Positions 18,276-26,943 of a DNA stretch of 64,000 nt are shown here, piece by piece. The notes beneath the pieces are model-generated. The model made no database searches, was not told the origin of the DNA, and saw only the letters and a list, made by a program, of their open reading frames with translations. How positions within the stretch are numbered: position 1 is the stretch's first letter; the number at the start of each line of letters is the position of its first letter. Both the position numbers and the translations under genes were made by a program. Source of the DNA: Cyclobacteriaceae bacterium (lineage in GTDB: Bacteria; Bacteroidota; Bacteroidia; Cytophagales; Cyclobacteriaceae); NCBI GenBank assembly GCA_020832305.1, contig JAFIEV010000082.1:248001-312000 (forward strand). Reading direction: 5' to 3'.

Positions 18276-18692
18276 TTAACAGATTAAAAGGATGTCCCCT
18301 GACAAACAGGGCGGACCTCTGTTGGGAGAGGCTTCTATGTTGTACTGGCTTTTATAAAAAGGAGGTTCTGAAATAGGCGATTGATCGGCAATTTGTACTG
18401 CCATTTCAGTCGATACTAGAAATGCTGGAATAATCTCATGAAAGTCAGATGGCTCAAGAGAAATGTCTGGCAAAATCTTTTGATTGTATTTGCCATATTC
18501 CTCAAAATGACTTTCTGCTACATTGTGGCAGAAAATATTTTGCAAAAAAGAAATCAGATCAGAATCGGAATGCGGGACAATAGCGTAAAATCCGGGTCCT
18601 TTATCCTGATGATGGCGATGTGGCGTAAGGCTGTGGCCCAGGATAAAAATCAGGGAAATCCAAATGTGAAAATATAACAGCCTCTTGTACAT
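18276..18692 (-). CDS. Unrecognised small exported protein with His cluster, heading the metal-efflux operon
   Basis: A 138-residue protein I do not recognise. Residues about 5-20 ('LLYFHIWISLIFILGHSL') are an uncleaved anchor or signal peptide, followed at once by 'TPHRHHQDKG', so a cluster of histidines sits just outside the membrane. More histidines ('VPHSDSD', 'FCHNVAESHFEEYG') and a C-terminal 'PPCLSGDILLIC' with two cysteines follow, all possible metal ligands. It is 66 bases upstream of the CusA-TolC gene on the same strand with a good promoter before it, so it is probably the first gene of the efflux operon and may be a periplasmic metal-binding or sensing protein. That role is inferred only from composition and position. 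Confidence 0.68.
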   Translation of the reverse strand: MYKRLLYFHIWISLIFILGHSLTPHRHHQDKGPGFYAIVPHSDSDLISFLQNIFCHNVAESHFEEYGKYNQKILPDISLEPSDFHEIIPAFLVSTEMAVQIADQSPISEPPFYKSQYNIEASPNRGPPCLSGDILLIC

Positions 18693-19133
18693 CCTTTGTA
18701 ATACAGATTAATTATCAGGTATTTATACAAATATACAAAATATAAAAATCTTATTCAATAAATGTAAAACGCCATTCTGCCAGATGTTTGTATGTTAATA
18801 TTGTGATTAAGCGTAAAAAAGGAAGTCAGATTATGAACTGCCATAAATTAAGCTCTCTATGTTAGACTTATTATAAATCGATTATACCTAATACAAAGTG
18901 TTGTTCATTATCAGTTCTTGATTATTGGCAAAGCTAATCAGTCTCTATGTGTCGAAAATTTCGGATAATTATGACTATGCCTTGTAAATTCCAATAACTT
19001 TAAGAAAATTTATAAACCATGTACATCATGGCAATAAAATAAAGAGTATATCCTTTCCTTCTCGGATAGTGGATGCATTCGAGTCTGATATAAATTATTC
19101 CATAAATGAATTTTAAAAATTAAAAAAATCGGC
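18693..19133. other. 441-base divergent intergenic region
   Basis: AT-rich spacer between the leftward metal-efflux operon and a rightward small gene. It holds the promoter at 18728-18758 for the former. Nothing else convincing was seen: no ORF, no tRNA, only a short CCATG/CATGG inverted repeat near 19018-19032. A metal-responsive regulator site would be expected here but I cannot point to one. Confidence 0.55.
18728..18758 (-). promoter_or_regulatory. Candidate promoter of the heavy-metal RND operon
   Basis: On the reverse strand TTG (18758-18756) is followed after 20 bases by TATATTTG (18735-18728), a full match to the Bacteroidota TTG-N19/20-TAnnTTTG pattern. The start codon of the first gene is 35 bases beyond the -7 box, giving a leader of about 30 bases. 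Confidence 0.55.
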
Positions 19134-19484
19134 ATGGTCTTTTATTCACAGGTACTTATGGATTTTATAGAACCACTTCTCAGTGGCAATGAGGATAATG
19201 ATGAATATCTGGCCAAAGCCTGGTTTGGGCAAACCGCCTGGAATTATTCCATTGCAGAAGTAAATAATTTACCTTATGGTGCTGAATTAAAAGCCACCAT
19301 TCAAAAGTTGAATTCGATGTATCCTGATATGAGTGAACCAATGAAAAGGCTCGTTGAAAGAAAGATCGAGAAGTTTAATGACCATAATCAATTTATATTT
19401 AGCGTAGAACTCAGACATAAACCAGATGGAACTGTAAGTCTGTATGTTGAATCAGTCCCGGTAGATAAATTAATTAAAAAATGA
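19134..19484 (+). CDS. Hypothetical protein
   Basis: A 116-residue acidic, soluble protein that I do not recognise. It has no signal peptide or membrane segment. It appears mostly helical in the first 85 residues, with conserved-looking 'EPLLSGNEDNDEYLAKAWFG' and 'MSEPMKRLVERKIEKF', and ends with 'SVELRHKPDGTVSLYVESVP', which looks like a beta hairpin. A second ATG at 19158 would shorten it by 8 residues. Coding character is good (regular codon use, in keeping with neighbours), but no function can be assigned. It stands alone: 441 bases after a divergent gene and 101 bases before the GH92 gene on the same strand. Confidence 0.6.
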   Translation: MVFYSQVLMDFIEPLLSGNEDNDEYLAKAWFGQTAWNYSIAEVNNLPYGAELKATIQKLNSMYPDMSEPMKRLVERKIEKFNDHNQFIFSVELRHKPDGTVSLYVESVPVDKLIKK

Positions 19485-19585
19485 ATCACAGGTAGCTATG
19501 CTCCTTTGACATGTGTGATGCATTTGTATGCTTCATTACAAGACCAGAGAAATAAAATTCTCATTCACTTTTACACACTTTCCTG

Positions 19586-22500
19586 ATGCGAACATGCATT
19601 GTATTTATATTTTTCATGCTGCCTTTAGTGGTATTGGCAAGGGTAAATAATACCTTAGATCCATTTAAGTGGGTAAATCCTTTTATTGGAACGGCTCAAA
19701 GTCTTTATCCATCGAAATGGGAGGGTCATGGCCGCACCTACCCGGGAGCGGTAGCCCCTTTTGGGTACATTCAGCTCAGTCCTGAAACGCGTTTACATGG
19801 TTCGAAAGGATATGATTATGAGGATTCTGTAATTTACTATTTCAGTTGTATCCATCATGCCAGTGGCTATCCCTCGGGCTCATCCGGAGGAATTCATATA
19901 ATGCCATTACACCTGAGCGATTCTTTTGAAATTTATCATAGTGCTAAAAAATTCTCGCATGCCAATGAAAAGGCACGACCAGGATTTTATGAAGTGCTTT
20001 TCGACGATCAAACCAGGGTAGAAGTAAGCGCGAAAGAAAGAAGCGGTATTTTTCGCTTTTCATTTGCTGATGAGCACAAACCGGCAGTTTTTATAGGTGG
20101 CACAGGCGATCTGGTGCAGACTGGCCCTAATCAATTTAAAGGAAGTGAGCATCATGCTTTCTTCGAATTTAATGTAAATAGCCAAAACATTATTCCACAC
20201 CATGATGGACTTATTGTTTGCTTTGAGCACTTTGATGTACCTATAATACTCAAAATCAGCACCTCAAGGGTTAATCATGATAACGCATTATTAAACCTTC
20301 AAACCGAAATGCCTGCCTGGGACTTTGGAGAATACAGTCAACAAACCCTTCAGCAATGGAATGATGAATTATCGGTTATTCAAGTCAATGATGAGAATGA
20401 AGAAAACCTGATTAAGTTTTATACTGCCCTATATCACTCCAAACTCATTCCCTGGATTATATCCGATGTTAATGGTGAATACAAAGGTGCAGATGGTCAA
20501 ATCCATGTAACCAAAGGAAAGGCAGAATACAGTCTTTTTTCGCCCTGGGATACCTTTCGTTCATTGCACCCACTGCAAACTTTAATTGATCCCAACCGAC
20601 ATACAGATATGCTTTTATCTATATGCAATGTTTATCTTCAATCAGGAAGATTGCCCAAAGGGCCTATGACGGGAAATCACATCATCGCTGTAATCACGGA
20701 TGCAATCAGAAAAGGAATTAGCCATTCCCAATTTGACATATTGTATGATGCCATGAAAAAGATCATATATGAAAAGCCCTTGATACAAATTCCACTTCAA
20801 TTGTATGATTCCCTGGGTTATGTTCCCTATTCTTATCCCGAATCTGTGACGCATACGGTCGAATTTGCATACAATGACTGGGTGCTGGCTCAGTATGCTT
20901 TGTTTCAACAGAATGATACGGCTACTTATGATAAGCTCTTTTCAAGAAGTTTTAATTATCGAAACCTCTTTCATGTTCCTTCATTGTTTTTGCTTCCCAG
21001 GCTGGGCGATGACTTTATGACCTCACCTGGAAACCGTGGATATAAGGAAGGGGATCAATGGATTTATTCCTTTTTTGTTCCTCACAATATCCCGGATCTC
21101 ATCAACCTGATGGGCGGAAACAAGCTTTTTACTGATTTGCTGGACGAGGGCTTCGAAAACAACCATTTTGTCTTTGACAATGAACCGGTATTTCATATCC
21201 CTTACCTGTACAATTATGCCGGTAATGCGCATAAAACCCAAAAAACTGTAAGGATGATTATGGATGAACGGTTTGGCTCAGGACCCGATGGTCTTCCCGG
21301 AAATGACGATCTGGGCTCTCTCTCAAGCTGGTTTGTCTTTTCCGCACTGGGCTTTTATCCTGTTTGTCCAGGCATGCCATACTATGATATCGGTAGTCCT
21401 TTGTTTAACGAAGCAACCATTCATCTTCCGGGAAATAAACAATGGGTCATACAGACTTTTAGATCAGAACCAGATGCCTGTTGCATTAAGTCCATTCGCA
21501 TCAATGACTATGAATATAGTGAAACACAAATCAAGCATGATCAAATTTTTAATGGTGGAAGCATTACATTTGATATGACCAATCAGTGTGGTACGACCAC
21601 TCTTCAAAGTAAGGCGCATCAAAAACAAGACATTGATAAACCCATTTTCATAATCAGTGATGTAAAATCAAATTTGCGTAGGGTCAAGGCTCATCAAGAG
21701 TTCTTTATACGTTTTTCACTACGCAATACTGGGGGCAGTGGAACGCATAATTTACGGATAACCGATGGTGAGGAAATTATATCTCAAAAAAATATATTTC
21801 TCAATGGCGGTGAAGCAAGGATCGATTCTGTTTCATGTCGCTTGTATACCCGAGGTAATCATACCTTATCCGTTTCTGATACCGGCCTGCTTACCATCAA
21901 AGTTCAAAAGCAAAAAGAACCTATCCATTTTATCCTTTCAAAGCTGAATTATAAGCCTGTACTTTATCAGTTAACGCAGCAGCGAATTACATTTCAGGTG
22001 ATGAACCCGGGAAGCAGAGAAAGAAAAATGTCTATTCCGGTTAACATTAATGGTTCCCTTTCTCATGTCATAGAAGTATTGCTTGCTCCCGGTGAAAAAA
22101 AACTCATTGAAAATGCCTTTGCTGTTGGCAATGAGGGCATTTACCAGCTTTATATTGGAGACCAGTTAACTGGTATTTATAAGGTGTATAAGAATGCCTC
22201 AGATGCTACGCTTTTTGAATTCCATACCGCGAAAGAAAACATTGATAATTCCAGACTAACTGACCATTCCGGATTGAATAACCATGGTAAATTTTATGGG
22301 AACAGATTAGATGCGGAAAATGAGCAGTTTATTTTCAATCAAGAAAATTATTTTGAACTTCTTTCATCCTCTTATGATGCAGATACTTTTAGCCTGATGT
22401 TGTGGGTCTATCCTTTTCAAAACAGTGAGCATCTGGTTTCACTTATCAGCTGTGGCGATCAACATGTATTGCAATACCATGCCAGGCATAAGACGCTTTC

Positions 22501-22822
22501 CTTTTTTACAGGTGGTTGGGGTCGGGGTGAAGTTACGGTTTCATTACCCGAAAAATGGGAGAATAAATGGCATCACATTACTGCTGTTTATGAAGGCGGG
22601 GAGATCAGACTGTATTTAAACGGCGTTATGGAGGGAAAGCGGGATCAAAAACCAAGAGCGCTGCGTGAACCCAATCTCCCCTGGCTGCTGGGGCGGAATT
22701 CAGAATTTCCGGGTAGGAGAATCTTTCATGGTAAAATGGACTTCATCCGAAGATTTGAGTCAGCTCTTTCAGCAGAGGAAATTAATCAGCTCTATGAAAG
22801 TGAAATGGTGCTGATTGAATAA
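19586..22822 (+). CDS. Secreted GH92 alpha-mannosidase-like glycosidase with C-terminal LamG domain
   Basis: A 1078-residue exported enzyme. Signal peptide residues about 1-19 ('CIVFIFFMLPLVVLA'). Residues about 25-700 form a GH92 module: 'VNPFIGTAQS', 'RTYPGAVAPFGYIQLSPE', 'SGYPSGSSGG', 'YSLFSPWDTFRSLHPL' and 'GNDDLGSLSSWFVFSALGFY' near residue 570, which includes the acidic catalytic region. GH92 enzymes are calcium-dependent exo-alpha-mannosidases. The last about 210 residues are a concanavalin A-like LamG domain ('FSLMLWVYPFQNSEHLVSL', 'WHHITAVYEGGEIRLYLNG'), with a beta-rich linker between. The catalytic part alone would be about 750 residues, so the tail is an addition that may bind carbohydrate. 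A GH95-like gene follows 81 bases downstream, suggesting joint action on a mannose- or fucose-containing glycan. Confidence 0.92.
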   Translation: MRTCIVFIFFMLPLVVLARVNNTLDPFKWVNPFIGTAQSLYPSKWEGHGRTYPGAVAPFGYIQLSPETRLHGSKGYDYEDSVIYYFSCIHHASGYPSGSSGGIHIMPLHLSDSFEIYHSAKKFSHANEKARPGFYEVLFDDQTRVEVSAKERSGIFRFSFADEHKPAVFIGGTGDLVQTGPNQFKGSEHHAFFEFNVNSQNIIPHHDGLIVCFEHFDVPIILKISTSRVNHDNALLNLQTEMPAWDFGEYSQQTLQQWNDELSVIQVNDENEENLIKFYTALYHSKLIPWIISDVNGEYKGADGQIHVTKGKAEYSLFSPWDTFRSLHPLQTLIDPNRHTDMLLSICNVYLQSGRLPKGPMTGNHIIAVITDAIRKGISHSQFDILYDAMKKIIYEKPLIQIPLQLYDSLGYVPYSYPESVTHTVEFAYNDWVLAQYALFQQNDTATYDKLFSRSFNYRNLFHVPSLFLLPRLGDDFMTSPGNRGYKEGDQWIYSFFVPHNIPDLINLMGGNKLFTDLLDEGFENNHFVFDNEPVFHIPYLYNYAGNAHKTQKTVRMIMDERFGSGPDGLPGNDDLGSLSSWFVFSALGFYPVCPGMPYYDIGSPLFNEATIHLPGNKQWVIQTFRSEPDACCIKSIRINDYEYSETQIKHDQIFNGGSITFDMTNQCGTTTLQSKAHQKQDIDKPIFIISDVKSNLRRVKAHQEFFIRFSLRNTGGSGTHNLRITDGEEIISQKNIFLNGGEARIDSVSCRLYTRGNHTLSVSDTGLLTIKVQKQKEPIHFILSKLNYKPVLYQLTQQRITFQVMNPGSRERKMSIPVNINGSLSHVIEVLLAPGEKKLIENAFAVGNEGIYQLYIGDQLTGIYKVYKNASDATLFEFHTAKENIDNSRLTDHSGLNNHGKFYGNRLDAENEQFIFNQENYFELLSSSYDADTFSLMLWVYPFQNSEHLVSLISCGDQHVLQYHARHKTLSFFTGGWGRGEVTVSLPEKWENKWHHITAVYEGGEIRLYLNGVMEGKRDQKPRALREPNLPWLLGRNSEFPGRRIFHGKMDFIRRFESALSAEEINQLYESEMVLIE

Positions 22823-22865
22823 GCGTTAATTGAATCGATAGTATATTTCCTGTAAAAAGATGTAT

Positions 22866-22873
22866 TAAATTTG
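22866..22873 (+). promoter_or_regulatory. Candidate -7 element before the GH95-like gene
   Basis: TAAATTTG matches TAnnTTTG exactly, 30 bases before the ATG at 22904. A good -33 box is lacking (TTTC lies only 16 bases upstream). The in-frame TTG at 22871 falls inside this element, which supports 22904 as the start codon. Confidence 0.35.
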
Positions 22874-22903
22874 ACATACATTCAAAAATCTATAAATCAC
22901 ATC

Positions 22904-25231
22904 ATGAAAAAATACCTCATACTTACGCTCTTCATTTTTTTATATCAATTTTCTACCATTCATGCACAAGTACTCGATAAGATCGAATGGGAGTCCTTCA
23001 TGTCGAAACATGACCTTATTTGGGAGGATTTCCCTTTGCAGTGGAATGAAGGCGCTTTTACAGGCAATGGACATCTGGGCATGATGATTTATGTCAACCC
23101 TAATGATAACCGGGTTGATTTTCACATCGGGAGACAGGATGTGACAGATCACCGCAAAGCTCCTGATAAAAAGACATCTCTAAGTGTAATTGATGCCATT
23201 ATACGCGAAGACTATCCCCGTCTCAGCATCGGTCGTATGATCATTCGTCCTGCTGGTAAAATAATAAGTGGTACAATGCGTCAGGATTTATGGAACGCAG
23301 AAATACATGGAACCATTGTGACCGATTTAGGAGAAATACATTTTAAGGCTTTTACGCCTTATGATAAAATATTACAGGTGGTAGAAGTTGAATCTACCGA
23401 AAGGAGGGATGGAAAATATGTGCCTTTTCGTTGGGAGCACCTCAGAGGCAATGCCAATGCCCCACGAAGGCTTACACACCCTCATGAAGACTGGAGCCAT
23501 TACGAAAGAAACCCACCAGCAAAACAGTTTACTCAGGAAAATATAAATTACTATGTTCAGGAATTACTGGCTGGCGGAGATTTTGCTACCGCATGGGTAC
23601 AAATGCCAGGGGATGCCGAAGGAAAAAGCAGATTGTTGTTGTCTACGGCAAATGAAATCCCAAAAAGTGGCTTATCCGCACAGGTGGCGGCAAAGTCAGT
23701 GTTGGATGCAATTCCTTTAAACGGCGATGAGCTTCGCAAAGAACATCGTAAATGGTGGCACAATTTCTACCAAAGGTCTTTTTTATCTGTTCCTGATGGC
23801 CTTGTTGAATCGTTCTACTGGATCCAATTGTACAAAATGGCAACCAGCTCAAGGCCCGACGCTCCGGCCGTAGATCTGTTTGGGCCATATTTTAGAATAA
23901 GCCAGTGGGGAGGCCATTGGTGGAATCTTAACGTGCAGCTTACCTACTGGCCGGTGTATGCAAGCAATCATTTGTACCTGGGTGAAAACCTCATCAAAAC
24001 CATCGACGAAAATTTTGATGCTTTTCTTGCCAAGGCAGAAACCGCCAAAGGCCGCTTTACACAAGCAACACTGGGCGATTTCACATGGTTAATGCACAAT
24101 TATTGGATGCAATATGCCTATGATGGAGACTGGGAGGCACTCCGGGACAAATGGCTGCCCAAGGCCCGAAGGGTGGCCAATAGTTTTGTAAAGATACTTG
24201 TACTGGAAGATGATGGCAAATACCATATGCCCCCTACCACTTCTCCCGAATACATAGCGAGAGATGGTAATCGGGTTTTTAAAAATACCAATTATAATCT
24301 TGCTTTGATACATTGGCTGCTGGCCACAGCGCTGGAAGTTAGTGAAAAAACCAATATTGCTATAGAGGAAAGTAGTCATTGGAAAAATGTACTTGACAAA
24401 TTGCATGAATTCCCTTCAGATGCGCATGGACTTATGATAGGCAGCGATCAGCCGGTAGATCTGTCGCATCGTCATTTTTCGCATTTGCTGGCCTTATATC
24501 CATTGTATGTACTAAGTCCAGATGATCCGGAAACCCATAAACTTTTGGTTAAATCTGTTGACCGTTGGTTGCGCCTTGAAAATGGAAAAAGGTTGTCGGG
24601 CTATTCCTTTACAGGCGCAGCTTCACTGTTGGCTTCAATAGGTAAAGGTGATAATGCCCTGGACAAGTTGCACCAGTTTTTAACAGGATATATCGGAGAT
24701 ATCGGGGTTTTTCTTCCAAATACTTTTTACGCGGAGACCGTCGGCAAAAGTCCCTGTTTTGAAACACCTATGAGTGGCGCTACAGCTGTTATGGAGTTAC
24801 TTTTGCAAAGTTGGGGTGGAAAGATCAGGGTCTTTCCGGCTGTGCCAGGTCAATGGCAGGAAAGCGTTTTTCATCAACTGAGGGCACAGGGCGGATTTCT
24901 TGTTAGTGCCGAACGAAAAGGCGGCAAAACTGAATGGGTAAAAGTTCAAAGCCTGAAAGGAGAACCTTGTATCGTAAAAATACCCGATTGGGAAAAGGCT
25001 TTTCAGGCTAAGGGCAAGCCTCGGTTTAAAATAACCAAAATTGCAGACGGTGAATTTAAGATTAACCTGAAAGCAGGTGAAGAGATTGTTTTACTTCCAG
25101 CTAAAGGACAAGCGGATGCCATTTTACAGGCAGTAGATACTTCTGAAGATGAACACAATTTATTTGGTGTTCGCAAAGGACAGCTGATGCAGTTTGAGCA
25201 GGTATGGATCGAATTAGATGAGCAGTACTGA
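22904..25231 (+). CDS. Secreted GH95-like glycoside hydrolase
   Basis: A 775-residue exported protein from the ATG at 22904, whose first 22 residues are a signal peptide ('YLILTLFIFLYQFSTIHAQ'). The layout follows GH95-type enzymes (alpha-L-fucosidase or galactosidase): an N-terminal beta domain with 'WNEGAFTGNGHLGMMIYV' and 'RVDFHIGRQDVTDH', an (alpha/alpha)6 barrel in the middle with 'HRHFSHLLALYPLYVLSP', and a C-terminal beta domain with 'LLLQSWGGKIRVFPAVPG' and 'LRAQGGFLVSAERKGGK'. It departs from classical GH95 in several places, so it may be a divergent branch with another specificity. An upstream in-frame TTG at 22871 would place an 11-residue extension before the signal peptide and is unlikely. 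It probably works with the GH92 enzyme upstream. Confidence 0.85.
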   Translation: MKKYLILTLFIFLYQFSTIHAQVLDKIEWESFMSKHDLIWEDFPLQWNEGAFTGNGHLGMMIYVNPNDNRVDFHIGRQDVTDHRKAPDKKTSLSVIDAIIREDYPRLSIGRMIIRPAGKIISGTMRQDLWNAEIHGTIVTDLGEIHFKAFTPYDKILQVVEVESTERRDGKYVPFRWEHLRGNANAPRRLTHPHEDWSHYERNPPAKQFTQENINYYVQELLAGGDFATAWVQMPGDAEGKSRLLLSTANEIPKSGLSAQVAAKSVLDAIPLNGDELRKEHRKWWHNFYQRSFLSVPDGLVESFYWIQLYKMATSSRPDAPAVDLFGPYFRISQWGGHWWNLNVQLTYWPVYASNHLYLGENLIKTIDENFDAFLAKAETAKGRFTQATLGDFTWLMHNYWMQYAYDGDWEALRDKWLPKARRVANSFVKILVLEDDGKYHMPPTTSPEYIARDGNRVFKNTNYNLALIHWLLATALEVSEKTNIAIEESSHWKNVLDKLHEFPSDAHGLMIGSDQPVDLSHRHFSHLLALYPLYVLSPDDPETHKLLVKSVDRWLRLENGKRLSGYSFTGAASLLASIGKGDNALDKLHQFLTGYIGDIGVFLPNTFYAETVGKSPCFETPMSGATAVMELLLQSWGGKIRVFPAVPGQWQESVFHQLRAQGGFLVSAERKGGKTEWVKVQSLKGEPCIVKIPDWEKAFQAKGKPRFKITKIADGEFKINLKAGEEIVLLPAKGQADAILQAVDTSEDEHNLFGVRKGQLMQFEQVWIELDEQY

Positions 25232-25238
25232 TTCTTGT

Positions 25239-25270
25239 AACATTTCCAAAGTTTGAACTTTGGAAATGTT
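25239..25270. terminator. Perfect bidirectional hairpin between convergent genes
   Basis: Two 15-base arms, 25239-25253 and 25256-25270, are perfectly complementary around a 2-base centre, and the flanks are AT-rich. It lies between the converging GH95-like and AAC(3)-like genes, touching the stop codon of the latter, and should stop transcription from both sides. Confidence 0.75.
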
Positions 25271-26049
25271 TAAATATACCACTCCTCCGGAACCGGTTCG
25301 TTGTCGATGAAAAGATCGGGGTTTTTCTTTAAAAACACTGAAGTAAGATCCACCATTTTTGTTATGTCACATAAATTGCAGTGAGCGTCACCAATTTGGC
25401 CGGTTTTTGCAATTCCTTTTTGAATAAGCGGCTTTTCCAGTTTGTCATAGTTTTGGGAAATATCACCTGAAGGATGATAATGCCGTAACATTGCACGGTC
25501 GATGAGACGGCCATCGGGTAATTTGATTTTTAACAGCTGACTGTATTCGGTATGGCGATTTGAAATATTACACCATTCTTCCACACCATGTATCAATGTA
25601 TTGGTTTTTAGACTGCAACCCAGAAACAACACTTTTCCTTTTTTGTCGACGAGTTTACCCCAGCATCCCAGCCTGGGACAAGGGCTGCCATAGTGTTCCT
25701 CACCCGATACAAATTCTTCAGCTCCCTTGCCCCGGGCTGCCACAGAATGGGTAGGATGCAATGATCTGTAAACGCCTGGCCTGTTTCTGAAAATATTTGT
25801 AAGGACACCCACGCAAGATGGTTCGGTAAGCGGGTCGTAAACGTTATACTCTTCATCGATTTGTTTCCAGGTATGAGTAGGAAATACCAGCAAACCTTGA
25901 TGTAAGTACTGCATAAAAGCATCTATGACAGCTTCAGCGCCACCCTCTACCTTGCCGACGGCTTTCATGGAAGAATGTATCAACAGGGTATCTGATGGCA
26001 TAATACCCAGTGAAGCCATCTGGAGTTTTAAGGATTCGATGTTGTGCAT
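25270..26049 (-). CDS. AAC(3) family N-acetyltransferase
   Basis: A 259-residue cytoplasmic protein of the aminoglycoside 3-N-acetyltransferase/YokD fold, which uses acetyl-CoA to acetylate amines. Family motifs: 'DTLLIHSSMKAVGKVEGGAE' near residue 20, 'LLVFPTHTW', 'RSLHPTHSVAARGKGAEEF' near 95-115 with the CoA-binding and catalytic His region, and 'GKVLFLGCSLKTNTLIHGVE'. Chromosomal members in environmental bacteria often do not act on aminoglycosides, so resistance should not be assumed. A TTG at 26064 would add five residues; the ATG at 26049 gives the normal family start. The gene follows the ATP-cone nuclease gene on the same strand (54-base gap). Confidence 0.88.
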   Translation of the reverse strand: MHNIESLKLQMASLGIMPSDTLLIHSSMKAVGKVEGGAEAVIDAFMQYLHQGLLVFPTHTWKQIDEEYNVYDPLTEPSCVGVLTNIFRNRPGVYRSLHPTHSVAARGKGAEEFVSGEEHYGSPCPRLGCWGKLVDKKGKVLFLGCSLKTNTLIHGVEEWCNISNRHTEYSQLLKIKLPDGRLIDRAMLRHYHPSGDISQNYDKLEKPLIQKGIAKTGQIGDAHCNLCDITKMVDLTSVFLKKNPDLFIDNEPVPEEWYI

Positions 26050-26103
26050 AATATAATTAAACAATGTCTGCCCAGTTCCGCATCTTACGAATAAAGTTTT
26101 TTT

Positions 26104-26943
26104 TCACTTAATTTCCTCAAGTTCCTTTAGCAATGCTTTATATTTCCTTTCAGTAAGTTTGAGCGGGACAAGTGCTTCCAGATTTTCCAAAAGATGCTTG
26201 CAAACTACAATACCCCGATCCAGCAGAAATGCTTTTTGTTTTTTAGTGAGTTGGCTTAAAATGGTAATGGGAAAAATATTTTCCCGTTCCATAATATCCT
26301 TTAATCCTTCGCCTTGAGGAAAGTCCCATGCAATCATTTTCATTCCCTTGCATCCACCATAACTTATGGCATCCGCTGAAAAGCGAGTGTTGGTTACCAG
26401 GCCGGCTTTAAAATTCAAATGCTCATATTCATTCATTTCCTTTCTTTTTTGCGAAATGTCCTCGACCCTTGCATGTACATACAATGGTATTTGAACCCTC
26501 ACATACCTTCCCTGATCGGTTGAATATTTACACTCAATAAGCAGCTGATTTGTATCGTTTGTTGCAATAACGTCCATTTCATGAGTAATACAGGCGCCTT
26601 CTATGGTTTTACCGGTTTCTACATGGTAGCCCTGCCTTTTAAAAATTTCTCCTACCAAATGCTCAAAGGGATATCCGGTAGGCCCCAGCTCCATTAAAGC
26701 CTGCTTTAATCCATAATGCAGTGCATCAATCTTGTTTTTTCTCCGCAGAAGCGTGTACGCTTTGTTGTAAATTTTTCTGGTACTCACCCCTGAATAAATC
26801 CATGCAAGGATATCATCGGTGATCTCATTAATGATAGCTGGCTTAGCACCAGCTTTCTCCAAAGAACTCTTGAGTTTTTGTATTGAAAAAGGTTGTTGCT
26901 CTCCGGAGGCTTTTCGTATAAGTACTTCTTTCTTGTCAGACAT
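26104..26943 (-). CDS. ATP-cone domain fused to a Mrr-like PD-(D/E)XK nuclease domain
   Basis: A 279-residue soluble protein with two domains. Residues about 5-92 resemble the ATP-cone, the regulatory nucleotide-binding domain of ribonucleotide reductases and NrdR: 'VLIRKASGEQQPFSIQKLKS' followed by a helical part with 'STRKIYNKAYTLLRRKNK'. Residues about 95-230 resemble a Mrr/restriction-endonuclease fold: 'YPFEHLVGEIFKRQGYHVET', then 'HEMDVIATND' and 'LLIECKYS', giving the D...E-x-K catalytic pattern. A C-terminal helical part (230-279) has no assignment. It could be a nuclease gated by ATP/dATP. Similar architectures exist in Bacteroidota annotations without a known function. No methylase or other restriction partner is adjacent, so a classical restriction system is unlikely. 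Confidence 0.8.
   Translation of the reverse strand: MSDKKEVLIRKASGEQQPFSIQKLKSSLEKAGAKPAIINEITDDILAWIYSGVSTRKIYNKAYTLLRRKNKIDALHYGLKQALMELGPTGYPFEHLVGEIFKRQGYHVETGKTIEGACITHEMDVIATNDTNQLLIECKYSTDQGRYVRVQIPLYVHARVEDISQKRKEMNEYEHLNFKAGLVTNTRFSADAISYGGCKGMKMIAWDFPQGEGLKDIMERENIFPITILSQLTKKQKAFLLDRGIVVCKHLLENLEALVPLKLTERKYKALLKELEEIK

Noticed and set aside
25270-26049. AAC(3)-like gene as an aminoglycoside resistance determinant
   Set aside because: It belongs to the broad chromosomal AAC(3)/YokD family, there is no mobile context, and sequence alone does not show activity on aminoglycosides.
26104-26943. Type II or IV restriction-modification or a defence island around the ATP-cone nuclease
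   Set aside because: Neighbours are an acetyltransferase and a metabolic reductase; no methylase, helicase, TIR or other defence domain is near, so only the single protein is reported.
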